The notes under the pieces: model-generated
Database searches by the model: none
What the model was told of the DNA's origin: nothing
What the model saw: only the letters and a program-made list of their open reading frames with translations
Part shown: piece by piece, positions 31,326 to 43,800 of the stretch
How positions within the stretch are numbered: the first letter of the stretch is position 1
How the letters are laid out: each line of letters begins with the position of its first letter
Made by a program: the position numbers and the translations under genes
Assembly: GCF_026262505.1 (NCBI RefSeq)
Contig: NC_067208.1
Span: 15,261,962 to 15,325,961 of the forward strand
DNA length: 64,000 nt
Origin: Trichomonas vaginalis G3
Lineage: Eukaryota > Parabasalia > Trichomonadida > Trichomonadidae
Reading direction: 5' to 3'

Positions 31326-32744
31326 TTATACAAGAGGAAGCTTATGATATTCACTCACTTGAACAAATTTCCTAAAAAGAATAGAAGATAAAATAATAAT
31401 TATTATAAACAAAATAATTTCGTCTATCATAAGAGAAGTTTCTTGCTGAATATTAAGAGATATATACAATGTGTTTCTAACAATAAATCCAGAGTTTTCT
31501 CCAATTGATAAAATTGAAATTGTTGAATTCGTCGTTGTATTCATTGCAAGAGCATTATTGAAATGACAATTATATCCAACATGTGCTAAACTTTTGTTAT
31601 CTAGAGAAATTCCAACTTTTGATATATTTCTAAATTCGCTTTCAAAAATTGACAATTCTGATGATATTAATTGGATTCCTATTGGAATATTACTAATGTT
31701 GCATCTTGATATATTGTAAATTCCGTTTGAAAGGTTAATTCCTGAGTTATTTGAACCAAAAACATCTAAATCAGTTAAATACGAGTTACTAGAGTCCAAA
31801 GATAGTAATGAATATTCAGAATTCGAGTAAACAACATGAATGCTGTTAAATGAAATTGATTTTGAACGAATTTTAACAAAAGAATTCATACAATTAGAGT
31901 TTTGGATGAATATATTCGAAATAGTAGCAATTGAACCAATTCTATTCAATATCCACGAATTTTCAAAGTCACAATTTGAAAAACTTGAATTTTTGATAAT
32001 GATATCAGTGGTTGGACCATTGTATAAATGAACATTTTTAACGTTAGTGAAGTTTACTTGCTCTATTTCAATTTTAATAAAGAAGTCTGAGCTGATTAAA
32101 TATGAATTAGTTCCTGTTAGGTTATACACGTTTGAATTCATCATTTCTAAGCTATTCATGTATGATGTTTGCCCATTAATGTAAATTAATTTCGAATTTG
32201 ACACATTTGAATTTGAAAATTTAAAATTCTTAAATTTACTCACCTGATCGACCGAGTAAACTAAGTAAGAATCGATAAAATGACAATTATTAATAGTAAA
32301 TGTATCAAATTCAAAGTTACTTGAATGGAATCCAAATAAAGCAGTGTTATCAAAGTAACTATCAGAAATTGTAAGATTCCTGAAGTTTATTATGTTGTAT
32401 TGCATTGTAAATATATATGATACCGATTCAAATGACGAATTTTCAATTGAAATGTTGATCAATTCAATATTTGATTGAATATTTTCGAATAATTGACATT
32501 TAAATCCGATAAATCTGGCATTGATCAGTTTTAAATTCTTGTGTTTGATATTTGCGAAAATTGGATTTGTTAAATTTGTCCCAATTATCAGTGAATCGTT
32601 AAAATCAATGTTAATTTTATAGTCTATATGTGATATCAAATAATTTATTTGTAAGAAGTGCAACTGGGATGAAATTTCTCGATTTGTAATAAAGATTTTA
32701 TCTTTTGAAAGATAATCCTTAAGTACCGCATTAATCGATGACAT
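31326..32744 (-). CDS. beta-helix surface-type protein with C-terminal membrane anchor
   Basis: A 472-residue Asn/Ser/Ile-rich protein built from irregular 20-25 residue units (NSSFSNCDFENSWI, NCHFIDSYLVYS, NSNVSNSKLIYI), as in right-handed beta-helix (pectin-lyase/Pmp-like) surface proteins of trichomonads. A single span lies near residues 440-456 (EIILFIIIIILSSILF), followed by a short tail FRKFVQVSEYHKLPLV. There are many N-glycosylation sequons. No N-terminal signal peptide is visible from the ATG at 32744 (MSSINAVLKDYLSK), unusual for a type I protein; either the true start is further upstream or it is a C-terminally anchored protein. Probable surface protein; ligand unknown. Confidence 0.6.
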   Translation of the reverse strand: MSSINAVLKDYLSKDKIFITNREISSQLHFLQINYLISHIDYKINIDFNDSLIIGTNLTNPIFANIKHKNLKLINARFIGFKCQLFENIQSNIELINISIENSSFESVSYIFTMQYNIINFRNLTISDSYFDNTALFGFHSSNFEFDTFTINNCHFIDSYLVYSVDQVSKFKNFKFSNSNVSNSKLIYINGQTSYMNSLEMMNSNVYNLTGTNSYLISSDFFIKIEIEQVNFTNVKNVHLYNGPTTDIIIKNSSFSNCDFENSWILNRIGSIATISNIFIQNSNCMNSFVKIRSKSISFNSIHVVYSNSEYSLLSLDSSNSYLTDLDVFGSNNSGINLSNGIYNISRCNISNIPIGIQLISSELSIFESEFRNISKVGISLDNKSLAHVGYNCHFNNALAMNTTTNSTISILSIGENSGFIVRNTLYISLNIQQETSLMIDEIILFIIIIILSSILFRKFVQVSEYHKLPLV

Positions 32745-33853
32745 GTTATCATCAAAATCAGATAAAGTTAATGTGAAATTCTTGCTAATTTGGACTTATG
32801 ATTCTTATATTTTTTTTGCCAGAATATTTACATGTCAAAAAAAAAGACAACTGATCAATTAAGTAAAAAGATATTCCTAGTTATCAACAACATGATAGTG
32901 GCTTATATACTATTCAAAATTATTTTTAGAAAAATTTTGATTGAATAATTTTTGAAAAATATTAAGAAAATGTTATTCTTTATCTAACATACTAAATAAT
33001 TCAACTTGGCGCCCTGGAGTATCAATTATCTGTTCTGTATCTAAAATAAAATATTGAAGGAAAATCCTTCTTCCGAATGTAGAAATTCTTGAAGTAGCAT
33101 GTTGATGAGTATGCACTTTTCAACAAATGATCTTTGAATCAAATCATATTTAGGAAATTTTTATTTTTTGAATAAAATTTGGATCAACAATTAATAGTTT
33201 TCCAATGTTATTATAAGAGTATATAAGACCCCAAAAATTGTCCAAAAACTAGGTTTGCTTGGAATTTGATTGTTTTTGATTACTATGTGGAATAATTTTT
33301 GAACGAATATTTATCGTACCATAGAATTTTCAATTTTATATGTCAATTTTTAAGTTGTTTACCTTTTATATCATATTTACCAATGGATTTTCTCAAAAAA
33401 TCTAATCAAAACAAATTCTGAGCTCTCTTATTTCATTTTCTATGAGTTATTGAATCTTTACATTACGCTCATTCGAATCATAATAATATTTTTGATTCTA
33501 ATTAATTAACAAATAATATATGATATTGTAAAATCTCTTTTGAAATATCCAAATTCAATTAATCCAATTTTTGATAACTTTCTATTGGCTATTGTTAAAA
33601 TAAATCGACTCCTTTTCGATATTATAAACATATTTTATAATAAATCTAATTTTACGCCAAACGTACTTTCCTAAGAATAATTTTACACTATCCCAGATCT
33701 TTTTATTCATTTATATTCTCCTTTTTTGATCAACTCAATATTCATCATTTTTTAAAACAAAAACAACCGTCCATTCAATTTATTTTGAAAAGTTTTGGCT
33801 GTATTCAAAAATTTCATAGCTTTGATTTTCATTTACAGTTAAATATCTCCAAG
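32745..33853. other. divergent intergenic region
   Basis: About 1.1 kb of AT-rich sequence. At its right end TTTTCATTTACAG (TCA at 33829-33831) lies 23 nt before the ATG at 33854 and is a canonical Inr. No other feature was recognised. Confidence 0.45.
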
Positions 33854-34357
33854 ATGTCTGTCATCTACTTCCACATCCAAGGATTCTATTTCAACAACGC
33901 CAAGAAGCGTGTGAATGAAATGTACTACTACGAGATAGTTAATGACCAAAACGGTGCTCGTCGTACAAACTTTTTCAAAGGTTCTGATGCTTCCGCCATC
34001 AAGAAGTCATATAACTTGAAAGTTAATGAGATTGGAGCTTCATTTACAATCAAACTTTATCAAAAAGTTGGAATTAATAATGAACTCATTGGAACATTGA
34101 ACATTCCAATTTCATACCTCCCAGAGGAAAAGGTCACTTTTAATACTTTGGAAGTTGATTGCAAGAATCCAAAGGACCATGTTGCTTGCAGAATCATCCT
34201 TCACTTATCCAATGGTGAACCAGCTTATAAGGCTCCACAAGTCATCCCAGTACTTCCACAAATGGATATCTTCAAATATTCCAAGTCACAAAAGACTCAT
34301 TGTCGCGTCGATATTAATTCTATCGAAGCTCCACTTCTCTCTTCAAGAGCTTATTAA
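33854..34357 (+). CDS. small C2-domain-like protein
   Basis: A 167-residue protein of mainly beta structure. MSVIYFHIQGFYFNNAKKRV, FTIKLYQKVGINNELIGTLN and CRIILHLSNGEP look like strands of a C2 sandwich (membrane or Ca-binding fold), followed by a Pro-rich C-terminus (YKAPQVIPVLPQ). The Asp clusters of classical Ca-binding loops are not obvious. Codon use (AAG, TCC, CAC) is richer in GC than its neighbours, suggesting high expression. The start at ATG 33854 rather than further upstream follows the TCATTT Inr 23 nt before it and the leader CAGTTAAATATCTCCAAG. The C2 assignment is from pattern only. Confidence 0.65.
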   Translation: MSVIYFHIQGFYFNNAKKRVNEMYYYEIVNDQNGARRTNFFKGSDASAIKKSYNLKVNEIGASFTIKLYQKVGINNELIGTLNIPISYLPEEKVTFNTLEVDCKNPKDHVACRIILHLSNGEPAYKAPQVIPVLPQMDIFKYSKSQKTHCRVDINSIEAPLLSSRAY

Positions 34358-34827
34358 TTTCTTATATAATCATGTTATATTTGATTTTTGTTTGCTATGT
34401 AAATTTTTTCTATCTTCATTCGAGTTTTTATTGTTTACTTTATTTTGAGTCTTAGTAGGGCATGATTACATGACCATGGGTAATGTATCATCTCATGTGT
34501 TTAGTAATTTATAAATTGGATACCTGAATTTAGGAAAATGCTAAATCAAATTGGGAATTTTCTCGACTAATGGCATCTACAAAAGACACACGGGATGCAG
34601 TAATATATACTTCGAGTATTTATGCGGAAAATGTTGAAATTCAAGGAAATTCTGATGTGTTTTTTTCTATTTTGCTCAGTTTATGACACGTAAAAGTACG
34701 CTATTAAACGAGAAAATACACACCTATATATGTATATGTATATTTTGGTTCTTCACGCCGATAGAATATGAAAATTTTTGATCAAGAAAAAATTATTGAA
34801 AACCGTTAAGGAAGTAAAAAAGATATC
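34358..34827. other. intergenic
   Basis: AT-rich gap before the giant gene. There is a short alternating TATA/TGTA run near 34722-34745. No gene was recognised. Confidence 0.4.
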
Positions 34828-37800
34828 ATGAATTCCAATAGTTATGACGTTTCAGAGGAGATTTTGTATTCCATGATGGACAATGGCTGCATCATGCATG
34901 CTCAAGCTTCTGTAATGCCAGATTTAACGAAAGCTGTTCAGGATTCTGATATAAATGAACTTAAAACATATAATAAACAGCCTGATTCTATAGCGCATGA
35001 ATTAGCAGCAGAAGTTGTTATGCAATATCTTGAATTGCACAAATTTGATGCATCAATTGAAACAGGAATTACAGAATCCAACGGAGACTTACGTAGAAAA
35101 TACGATAATGATTATCTAGGCCAATGCCTCCAACTAAATGGAAAGAAAAACCTTGTTATGCAACTTGCGGAAATGCGTGAAGCAGAAGATACAACATTAC
35201 CTCCATCAACGATGTTACCTGAAATCACGGATATCATTGAGCAAATTCTTATTCCATCGAAGAGATTACCGCGTCCACCATCAGATTCCGATGATGAATA
35301 TGATGGAGAAGATCTTACACTCGCAACTACAATTTCTAGCTTCGAGATGGATCCACATCAAAAGCGCGCGTTAGAAGATCGTCTTCTTCGTGAAGCAGAG
35401 CGTATGGAACGCGAAAGAATGGCTCGTGAAGAGAAAGAAAGAGCAAGACAAGAAAGACGTCTTGAACATGATGCTAGAGTACGTGAAAGACAACTTATGC
35501 TTGAAGAACAAGAAGATTATTCTACATATTCTACAACAGATAGTCCAGAATTAGTAGATGCCGAAGTTATGGCAGGAAATTCTCGATTGAATGGACATTC
35601 TACGATGGTTGTTGAAGAGGAAGAGGAATATTACGAAGAAGAGGATGTTTATGAATCAAGATTTTCTAATACAGACTCAATAAATTCTTCAGATTTAATT
35701 CGAACAACAATGTCATCATCAAGGCGTGGATCTACATCAAGAAGATCTCGATCTCGCAAAATTACTATGAATCCAGAACTTACTTCCATACAAGGATCAA
35801 AATCTTCTGGAACTCAAAGCACGGAAGGTTCTGCTTATCCAGGTGGAGGCACCAGAAGTGGTTCTTCAACATCACAAACATCAACACATACAAGAAGTAG
35901 CGCTACAAATAGAGGATCCTCTACATCAAATACTCAATCGCGTTCTAGAACAAATGGAGATGAACCAACCCTCGAAACCGATTATCCAGGACGTTTTACT
36001 ACATCTACAGATGGTTCTGATTCAAGATATTCATATTCTTACTCTGAAGAAAGATCATCTCAGTATCCAGGGTCACAAGGCTCCAGATCAACACCAGGAT
36101 TATCAAGAGGAGGCACAACTACAACAACCAGACCTCGTTCTGTAACAGATGGAACTTCCCAAGACAGTGATAACTCGAGAGGTCCAAGATTACCTTTTCC
36201 AAAGGACAAATCCAGCAGAAACAACCAAAGCAGCCAATCAGGATCCTACGAAGAACCATCCCTTGAAAGTTCTTACCCTGGAAACCTCTCAAAAACAAAT
36301 CAATCACAAGATTTCGAAGATCCGTTAGTAAAATCAGGAGCTGTTATCACATATGGTGGACAGAAGACCACAGATTCATATTCCACGTCAACATATTCAT
36401 ATGACATGTATTCCAACAAGCAATCATATGAAAATTCCTCTTTTTCATCGAATATGAAGCCAATTTCTGATTCAATGATCGAATCAGAAGTTACTTCCAA
36501 TGTTTCTTACTCTGAATCTCTCCAAAACACTAATAATTTACCAACATCTGATTACATGATAAACGGTTCATATTCAAATACAAATTCGGGTGAAAAAGTG
36601 ACATCTTCACCAAAAAGTGACAATTCAAATGAACAAAAATTCCAACAAAGAAATACTTATTCAACATCAGATATCGATAAATATGATGATTACTCAAGAT
36701 CTCAAAAAAGTGACAATTACTCAAAAAGTGACAATTACTCAAAAAGTGACACTTATAGTAAAAGTGACAGCTATCGTTCATCAAGTACTGATTATACCTA
36801 TCAAACTGTTAGTGTTGATCAGAATGGTCAGATAGTCAGTCCTTTGACAGCATCTCTTGTTGAGACTAAGAATTCTTCTGACATTGATGGAAGTGATTTC
36901 ACTTACGAAACGATTACTGTTGATTCACAAGGAAATCCAATGCATCCAATTGATTCTTTACCACCTCCTTCATCTACATTTGGCAATGATTATTCATACG
37001 ATGGTCCAACAACAGCTACAAAGTTACAAGAAGCTTTTGCGAAACCATCTGTTGACTCAGAGAAATCAAATTCAACAAAAATTGACAGTGATGAAGAAAA
37101 CAGTGAAAGTGAATTCACTTATGAAACAATCACTGTTGATTCACAAGGAAGAATTGTCACTGATTTAACAAAACCAAAATCAGATACATATGAAAACAAG
37201 TTTGGAAAGAAAGATCAAGATGATACAACCGAATTTACTTATGAAACAATTACTGTTGATTCACAAGGAAATCCAATAAATAGAGATGGATCAAATGTTC
37301 CTTTGATTTCTGACTACACAACAAATGTTATTCATAAAGATGCAAATGGAAACATCAAAGGTCCTGGTGATAAAACTCTCAAACCAGCAGAACTCCTTAC
37401 TTCTACTCTTGATGAAGATATTTCTGTATCAACAACAAATGATACTAACTCTTATTCAAATACAAAATCAGAAATTAATCCAAAAAGTGACAAAGATTTT
37501 AATTCAAATAAAAGTGACATAACTAAAAGTGACAATTATTCCAAAGATGGCTCAAATGGAAGTGAAACTTTTGATAGTACAAAAAGTAGTAACAAATCAC
37601 AAAATGTCAGAAATAGAAATGCACAAATTGGTGATGGAAAACTCGCTAGTTTATATGCTACAAAAACTGATAATAATAATTCAAACATTGATAGCGAAGA
37701 AAGTGGCGAATATACATATGAAACAATTACAATTGATCCTATTACAGGACTTCCTAAAGTTCCTCCACAAGAAAACGCTTTCGAGAAGTTAATGAATGAA

Positions 37801-40800
37801 GAAGTAGAAAAACAAAAGTCAAAACAAAAAGAAAATCCAGAAGTCACTTTTATTCCTGACTGGGCACAAAAATTCATTCCTGAACAACAAGGAAAATTCG
37901 TTCCTAAGAGATATATCGATGGAACAATTGCTAATAATTATGACGATTTCACTTACGCAACAATAGAAATTGATAATAAAACAGGAAAACCAATAATTAA
38001 TGATGAAAGAATAGAAAAAGAAGTTGAAAAATACATGAATCAGTCAAAAAGTGACAGTGATGAAGAGTACACATATGCAACAGTATCAATTGATGAGAAT
38101 GGACATATTCCTGTATTAGACAAACTAAAAGAAAAAGGAATTGATACAAATTCTTACTCTAAAACAACAGATTCAAATCAAAACAGATTTTTGGATCAAA
38201 ATAAAAACAAAGATAAGTTCATGGATCAAAATAAAAAGATTGCTGGTGAAGATATGTTAGAATCAACATTTTCTTTGTCAACAGAAAATTCTGAACCATC
38301 AAAAAGTGACGAATTTACAAAAAGTAATGAATCTTCAAAAAGTGACAAAGAATCTAAAAATTCCAAGTCAAGTAACAGAAGAACAAGAGGAAGAAGAACT
38401 AAAGATAATTCGACTACTTCTTACACTGTTTCTGAACAAAGTCTTGGAAGACCGATGACTGCATTAGAAAAAGCAATTTCCATGAAACAAAAAACAGTTT
38501 CTGATGAATCGTCAACTGCAGATTATTCCAATGAATTTACTTATGCAACAGTTACATTGGATGAAACAGGAAAACCAATAATTCCTGATGAAATCAAGAG
38601 ATCAATCGAAAGACAAAACAAAGCTGAAGAACTTTCACAAAAGAAATATCAAAGAGAATTTCCAAAGAGATCTACAATTTCTCAGCAACAAAATGATAGT
38701 GAAGAAAGTCAATCAATCGATGCAAGTTCAAGTGAATGGTCACAAATGACGAAACCAATTAAATCAAAGGAGTCTAAAGATTCAAGAAAGAATTTCATGA
38801 AAAATTTGACACCTTCTGAAAATTCTGGGTCAGGTGTCAAAACATTTAATGACAGAAGACAAAAGCCAAATTGGGAAGATATGGTTAATGGCCAAGAAAT
38901 CAAAACAACTGATTCAGAATCAGAAATTCCTTCACAACAAGAACATTTGCCAAAACCATCAAACAAATTCATTAAATCCAAACAAAATGAATCAGAAAGT
39001 TTGGAAAGTGAACCAGAACAAACATTTTCAACAAATACAAAGCTAACAACAGAAACTGCACCAAAAAGTAGATTTGCACAAGTAGAAGAATCAACAGATA
39101 CAGTTATTGACACTGTAACAACTTATGATACTAACAATGATTCATCAGATTTCGCTAATTTCAAGGAAAAGAATCAAAAAGATCCTTCAAAAAGATTTAT
39201 CCAACAACCAAAATCTTCATCGAAATCTAGTGATTCTTCTGAGAAAAGTGACAAAAGTGAGGTGAAGAGAAATTCATTGGCCAAAGCAATATCAAGTAAA
39301 CCACCAGGAAAAATGGCTTCTTTAGATGAATCAATGATGGAATCGATGCTTAATTCTTCAAATACTTATTCAGGTGACTTCACTTATGAATCTGTTTCTG
39401 TTGATTCACAAATTCAAAACAAGTTGAACCAGATGACAATTAATAAACCAGAAACAGATAAATATTCCAATAAATCTCCAGAAGAAATTGAGAAAATGCA
39501 GAGATATAAATTACCTTCAAATGAATCGAAATTTAAAGAAAGAAATCAACCAAAAGATTGGGAATCAATGAATAAAAATGATACAATTTCTGAGTCCTAT
39601 TCTGAATCAACGAAAGACTCTGAAACAAGTGAAACAGATTTCATGAGATTAGTCAAAGGAAAATTACCAAAAATTAAAGATAATTTGGTAAAAAGTGAAA
39701 CAGAAAGTGAAAATGATGAAAAACCGAAAAAGAAATTTGCAGAAGTTGAATCATCATTTTCTGATAATGATAGTTACACATATGCATCTGTTTCTGTTTC
39801 TCCTGAACAAGCACAGAAACTAGGAATAACAGAAAAGACAGGAACAGCCGTAAAATTACCATCAAGATTTGCTCAACAACAAAAACAACAAAATGAAAGT
39901 GAGACTGATGAAGAATTAAGTACATGGGAAAAACTGAAAAGATCAGCAAATAGAAACAATTCAACAATTGATTCTGAATCATCAGAAGAACCCAAGAATT
40001 TCTCTGTAAATCCATCAGTGATAAATCCTTCCCAAAACTCAATTGATGATTACATCAGACAATCAAAACAAAGAAAATTGGAAGCAGAAAAAAGACGTCA
40101 AAGAAGAAAAGTGACAACAACTGACGAAAGTGAACTGATTGATGATGTTTCTACATCAGAAAATAAGAACTTAGTCAATGCTTTCAAGAAAGAAAAGGAA
40201 GCTGATAACGAACCATCTCTTGATTTATCACAAAGTTCTTCAACAAAGGATTCCGAAAATGATTACGTTGACAATGTAATTATTAATGTTGGACCTGATG
40301 GAACGATGTTCAGACAAACATTTGATGGAAAAAGAGCTGATAAAAGTGAAGTGGCCAATTTACCAAAATACACCCCAAAGGATCTTGAAAACTACCATCC
40401 ACCAACAAGTAGAGGTGTTTACGGTCAATCAAGAGATAAAAGAAAAGATGCTTCTGCTTGGGATAAAATGAACGCGAATAAAATCGATTCAGAACCATTT
40501 TACGAAGGAAAAGAAGAAGAAAAACCAAAAATCGACAGAAGATTGGCACCTCCCAAAGATGAAACAGACAAAACATACACTTATGAGTCAGTATCAGTTG
40601 ATTCCGAGAATCTTGAGAGACTTAAACAGCTTAACCAGATGAAATCCGATTCAGAAAAACCGAAATCCCCAACAAATAAATCCCAAAAATCTCCAGTTAA
40701 ATCTGATGTTTCAAGCGAAAGTGATGTTTCTAATTCTGATTTCAAGTTAACACAAAATCAGAAGAGTAAATTACCTCCACCACCACAGTTTGCAACTGAA

Positions 40801-43800
40801 TCTGATTCTTATATCGATTCATCATCAACAAATGATGAAAAGCAAAACAATGAAAAATCATTCACTGCATCAACAAAAAGTGATATGAAAAGTGACACAA
40901 AAACAAAGCCAACACATGAATACACTTATACATCAGTTATTCCTAACACTAAAGAGATTGATAATGTTAAATCACAGATGTCGAGAGCTCCACAACAAGA
41001 AACAACATATACTTATATGTCTGTTGATCCAACAACGAAAGAAATGGATAATATTTCATCAAAATCTCCTTTGTTAGCTGCTTTTTCAATGAAACAAAAG
41101 ACAGATAGTACAGAAACAACAAACACTGATACATACACGTATCAAACAGAAGAAGATAACACAAGTCAACGAAATACAAGGAGATCTATTCCTGAATACA
41201 AATCTAAAGAAGATGAAACACAAAAGAACAGATTTACTTCTCAGCAAAAACCACAAAACAAAGAAGGAAAACAAAATCCAACAGTATTGGCAGCAATCTT
41301 AGGCCAGAAACCAACGAAACAACAACAACAAAACAATTCAACAATAGAAAGTAGTGATTCAGAAGCAGAATCAGTTGATTTCTCAAGAAAACAAAGACAA
41401 AACAATCCATCTCTTGATTTGTCATCTGATATCTACAAAGAAAACACTTATTCTTACACATATTCAACAGCAGAATCAACTCCAAAACAAAGTCCGAAAC
41501 AAAATCCAGTTGAAAAAGAAGAAAAATCTGTTCCAGAAAGATTTACACAACAAAAATATGTTCCTCCACAGTACAAATCAAAAGCTCCTGCAAATCTTAA
41601 CTTACTAAGTGGCGAAGATGATCTTTCTCTATCAAACTATGGTTATTCCACATCAGAATATTCAGAAAAGCCATCAACTAAATCTGAATATTCATATCAA
41701 TCTGCAGAAGAAGAGAGGGAAGTTCCCCGGGGAAGTAAAATTGAAAGTCCAAACAAACCTTCAGAAAAAATTGAAGAAAAAGAGAATAAACCAGAAGAAC
41801 AAAGTTACACATATACAACAGAGAGTACACAAGAGGAAGAACAACAACATTGGCAACCAAGGTTTGCTGAAGGAAGGAAGAAATTACCAGAACCTAAGAA
41901 AGAAAGTAGATTTGGAAAGAAAGATGAGAAAAGTGATAGTAACATTGACAGTTCATCACAACCATTTGATTTCGATAAGAACTACAGAAAGATTGAATCA
42001 TCCACACCAGAGCAAAATCAGCCACAAGAAAGAAGGAGAAGAAGAACAAACACTAAGACAGAATCAGAAGTTTCAACTCAACCAGATCCAAGATACACCG
42101 ATTCAAGAAAACAAGTTCCTCCTAATTCTCGTTCTTACGGATCTCACTCCACAATTGAAACAGAAACGGCTACATGGGATGACGAACAAACTTTCTCCAG
42201 TTCATACTTACCAAGAAAAGAAACAGATAACAATAAATTGCCAAGTAAAGTGTCAAATGACAATTTACCAAGTAAAGTGTCAAATAATAATATGCCAAGT
42301 AAAGTTGCTCAGAATCGTAGTAATTTGCCAAGTAAAGTGTCAGAAAATGTTCCACAAGAGAAGACAAATAATTTACCAAGTAAGATGACGAATATTCCAC
42401 AAGAAAGAACAAGAAATATAAGAAATAACCAAAGAAACGTGAGACATCCAACAATTTCTTATGAATCCACAGCTGAATACAACACAGATTCAGCAGAATA
42501 TGACCAATATTCACCAAGAAAACCTCAAAACAATGAAGGTTCACCTGTTCAAAGACAGAAACCATTGGAACAAGAGAAAGATAAAGGAAAACTCACAAAT
42601 ATATTTGGAAAAGACAAATTCCCAGAACCAAATTCATCAACATTTGATCCTTACAATCCATTTGCTGATATTCCAACTTACGACTCTTCTCCTGAACCAA
42701 AGAAAGAAGAGAAACCACAACAAACAAGAAGAAACACACGACAAAGAAGAATTGATCCTGATTTCAAACCAACACCTGCAAACCAACTTAAACCAAACGA
42801 ATACACGAAACCATTTAATAAATCAAACAACAACTTACCAGAGAAACAAGAACAAACTCAACAAATTCAATCAAGACAAACAAGACAACCAACTATTTCT
42901 TCTCCTCGTAATAATAATATTAATCAGCAAAAACAACCTCAAAACAACAACATGAATCAAAACTCAACAACAACTTCAATTGATACAATTTCAGAAACAA
43001 AACAAAGTCAACAAAAACAAACTCAGCAAAAGCCATATCAATATCAAGAAATCAAACCACAAACAATTCCAAATCAAACTTATACAAACACAAACACAAA
43101 TACAATTCAAAGCCAAGAAAACAAAGATAATAAGTCAATTTCTTCTGTTCAAAAAGAAGCAGAAAAAGTTCCAGAAAAAGAAGAAATTATTAAACAGAAA
43201 GTTCCAAGAAGATTAAGAGGAAGAACACAAACATCTTCTAGTAATACAAATACACAAGAAGAAAACACACAAAAGAATACAATTAAATCAGAAACAAATT
43301 CAGAATCAACATTTCCAACTGTTGAAGATATTTTATCTCCACCACAAAAACCGAAACAAGTTTCTAAATTTGCAGCTGTTCCAGAAACAAATGAAGTACA
43401 AAGCGGATCAACAATCATTGATTCAGTCACTAATTCACAACAAACAAATCATTCAGAAGATTTCATTGAAGTTTCTCATGATGAATCACAAAAATCAAAT
43501 CAATCAGAAGAAGAAGAATCAGAACAAGAATCATATGAAGAATCAGAGCAAGAAAATCAAAAAGATACAGACACAAAGACATACACTTATACATATGAAA
43601 GTGTAGAAGAACCAATAAGAAAGACATCATTGATGCCAACAAGACAAAAGGAAGAATCAGATGATAGTAAATACATCTATAAGATTCCAGCACAACCTCC
43701 AATTACTGAGTTCAGAAGAGTTCCTCAACCTTTCTCTAAATTCATGGCAAATCAGAAAGAAACATCGGCAATTGATACTCCAAATACAACTTACACTTAT

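Noticed and set aside
41609-42388. 259-codon frame inside the giant gene
   Set aside because: Plus-strand alternative frame of the 3020-residue gene, with Lys/Gln/His bias caused by the A-rich coding sequence; no Inr.
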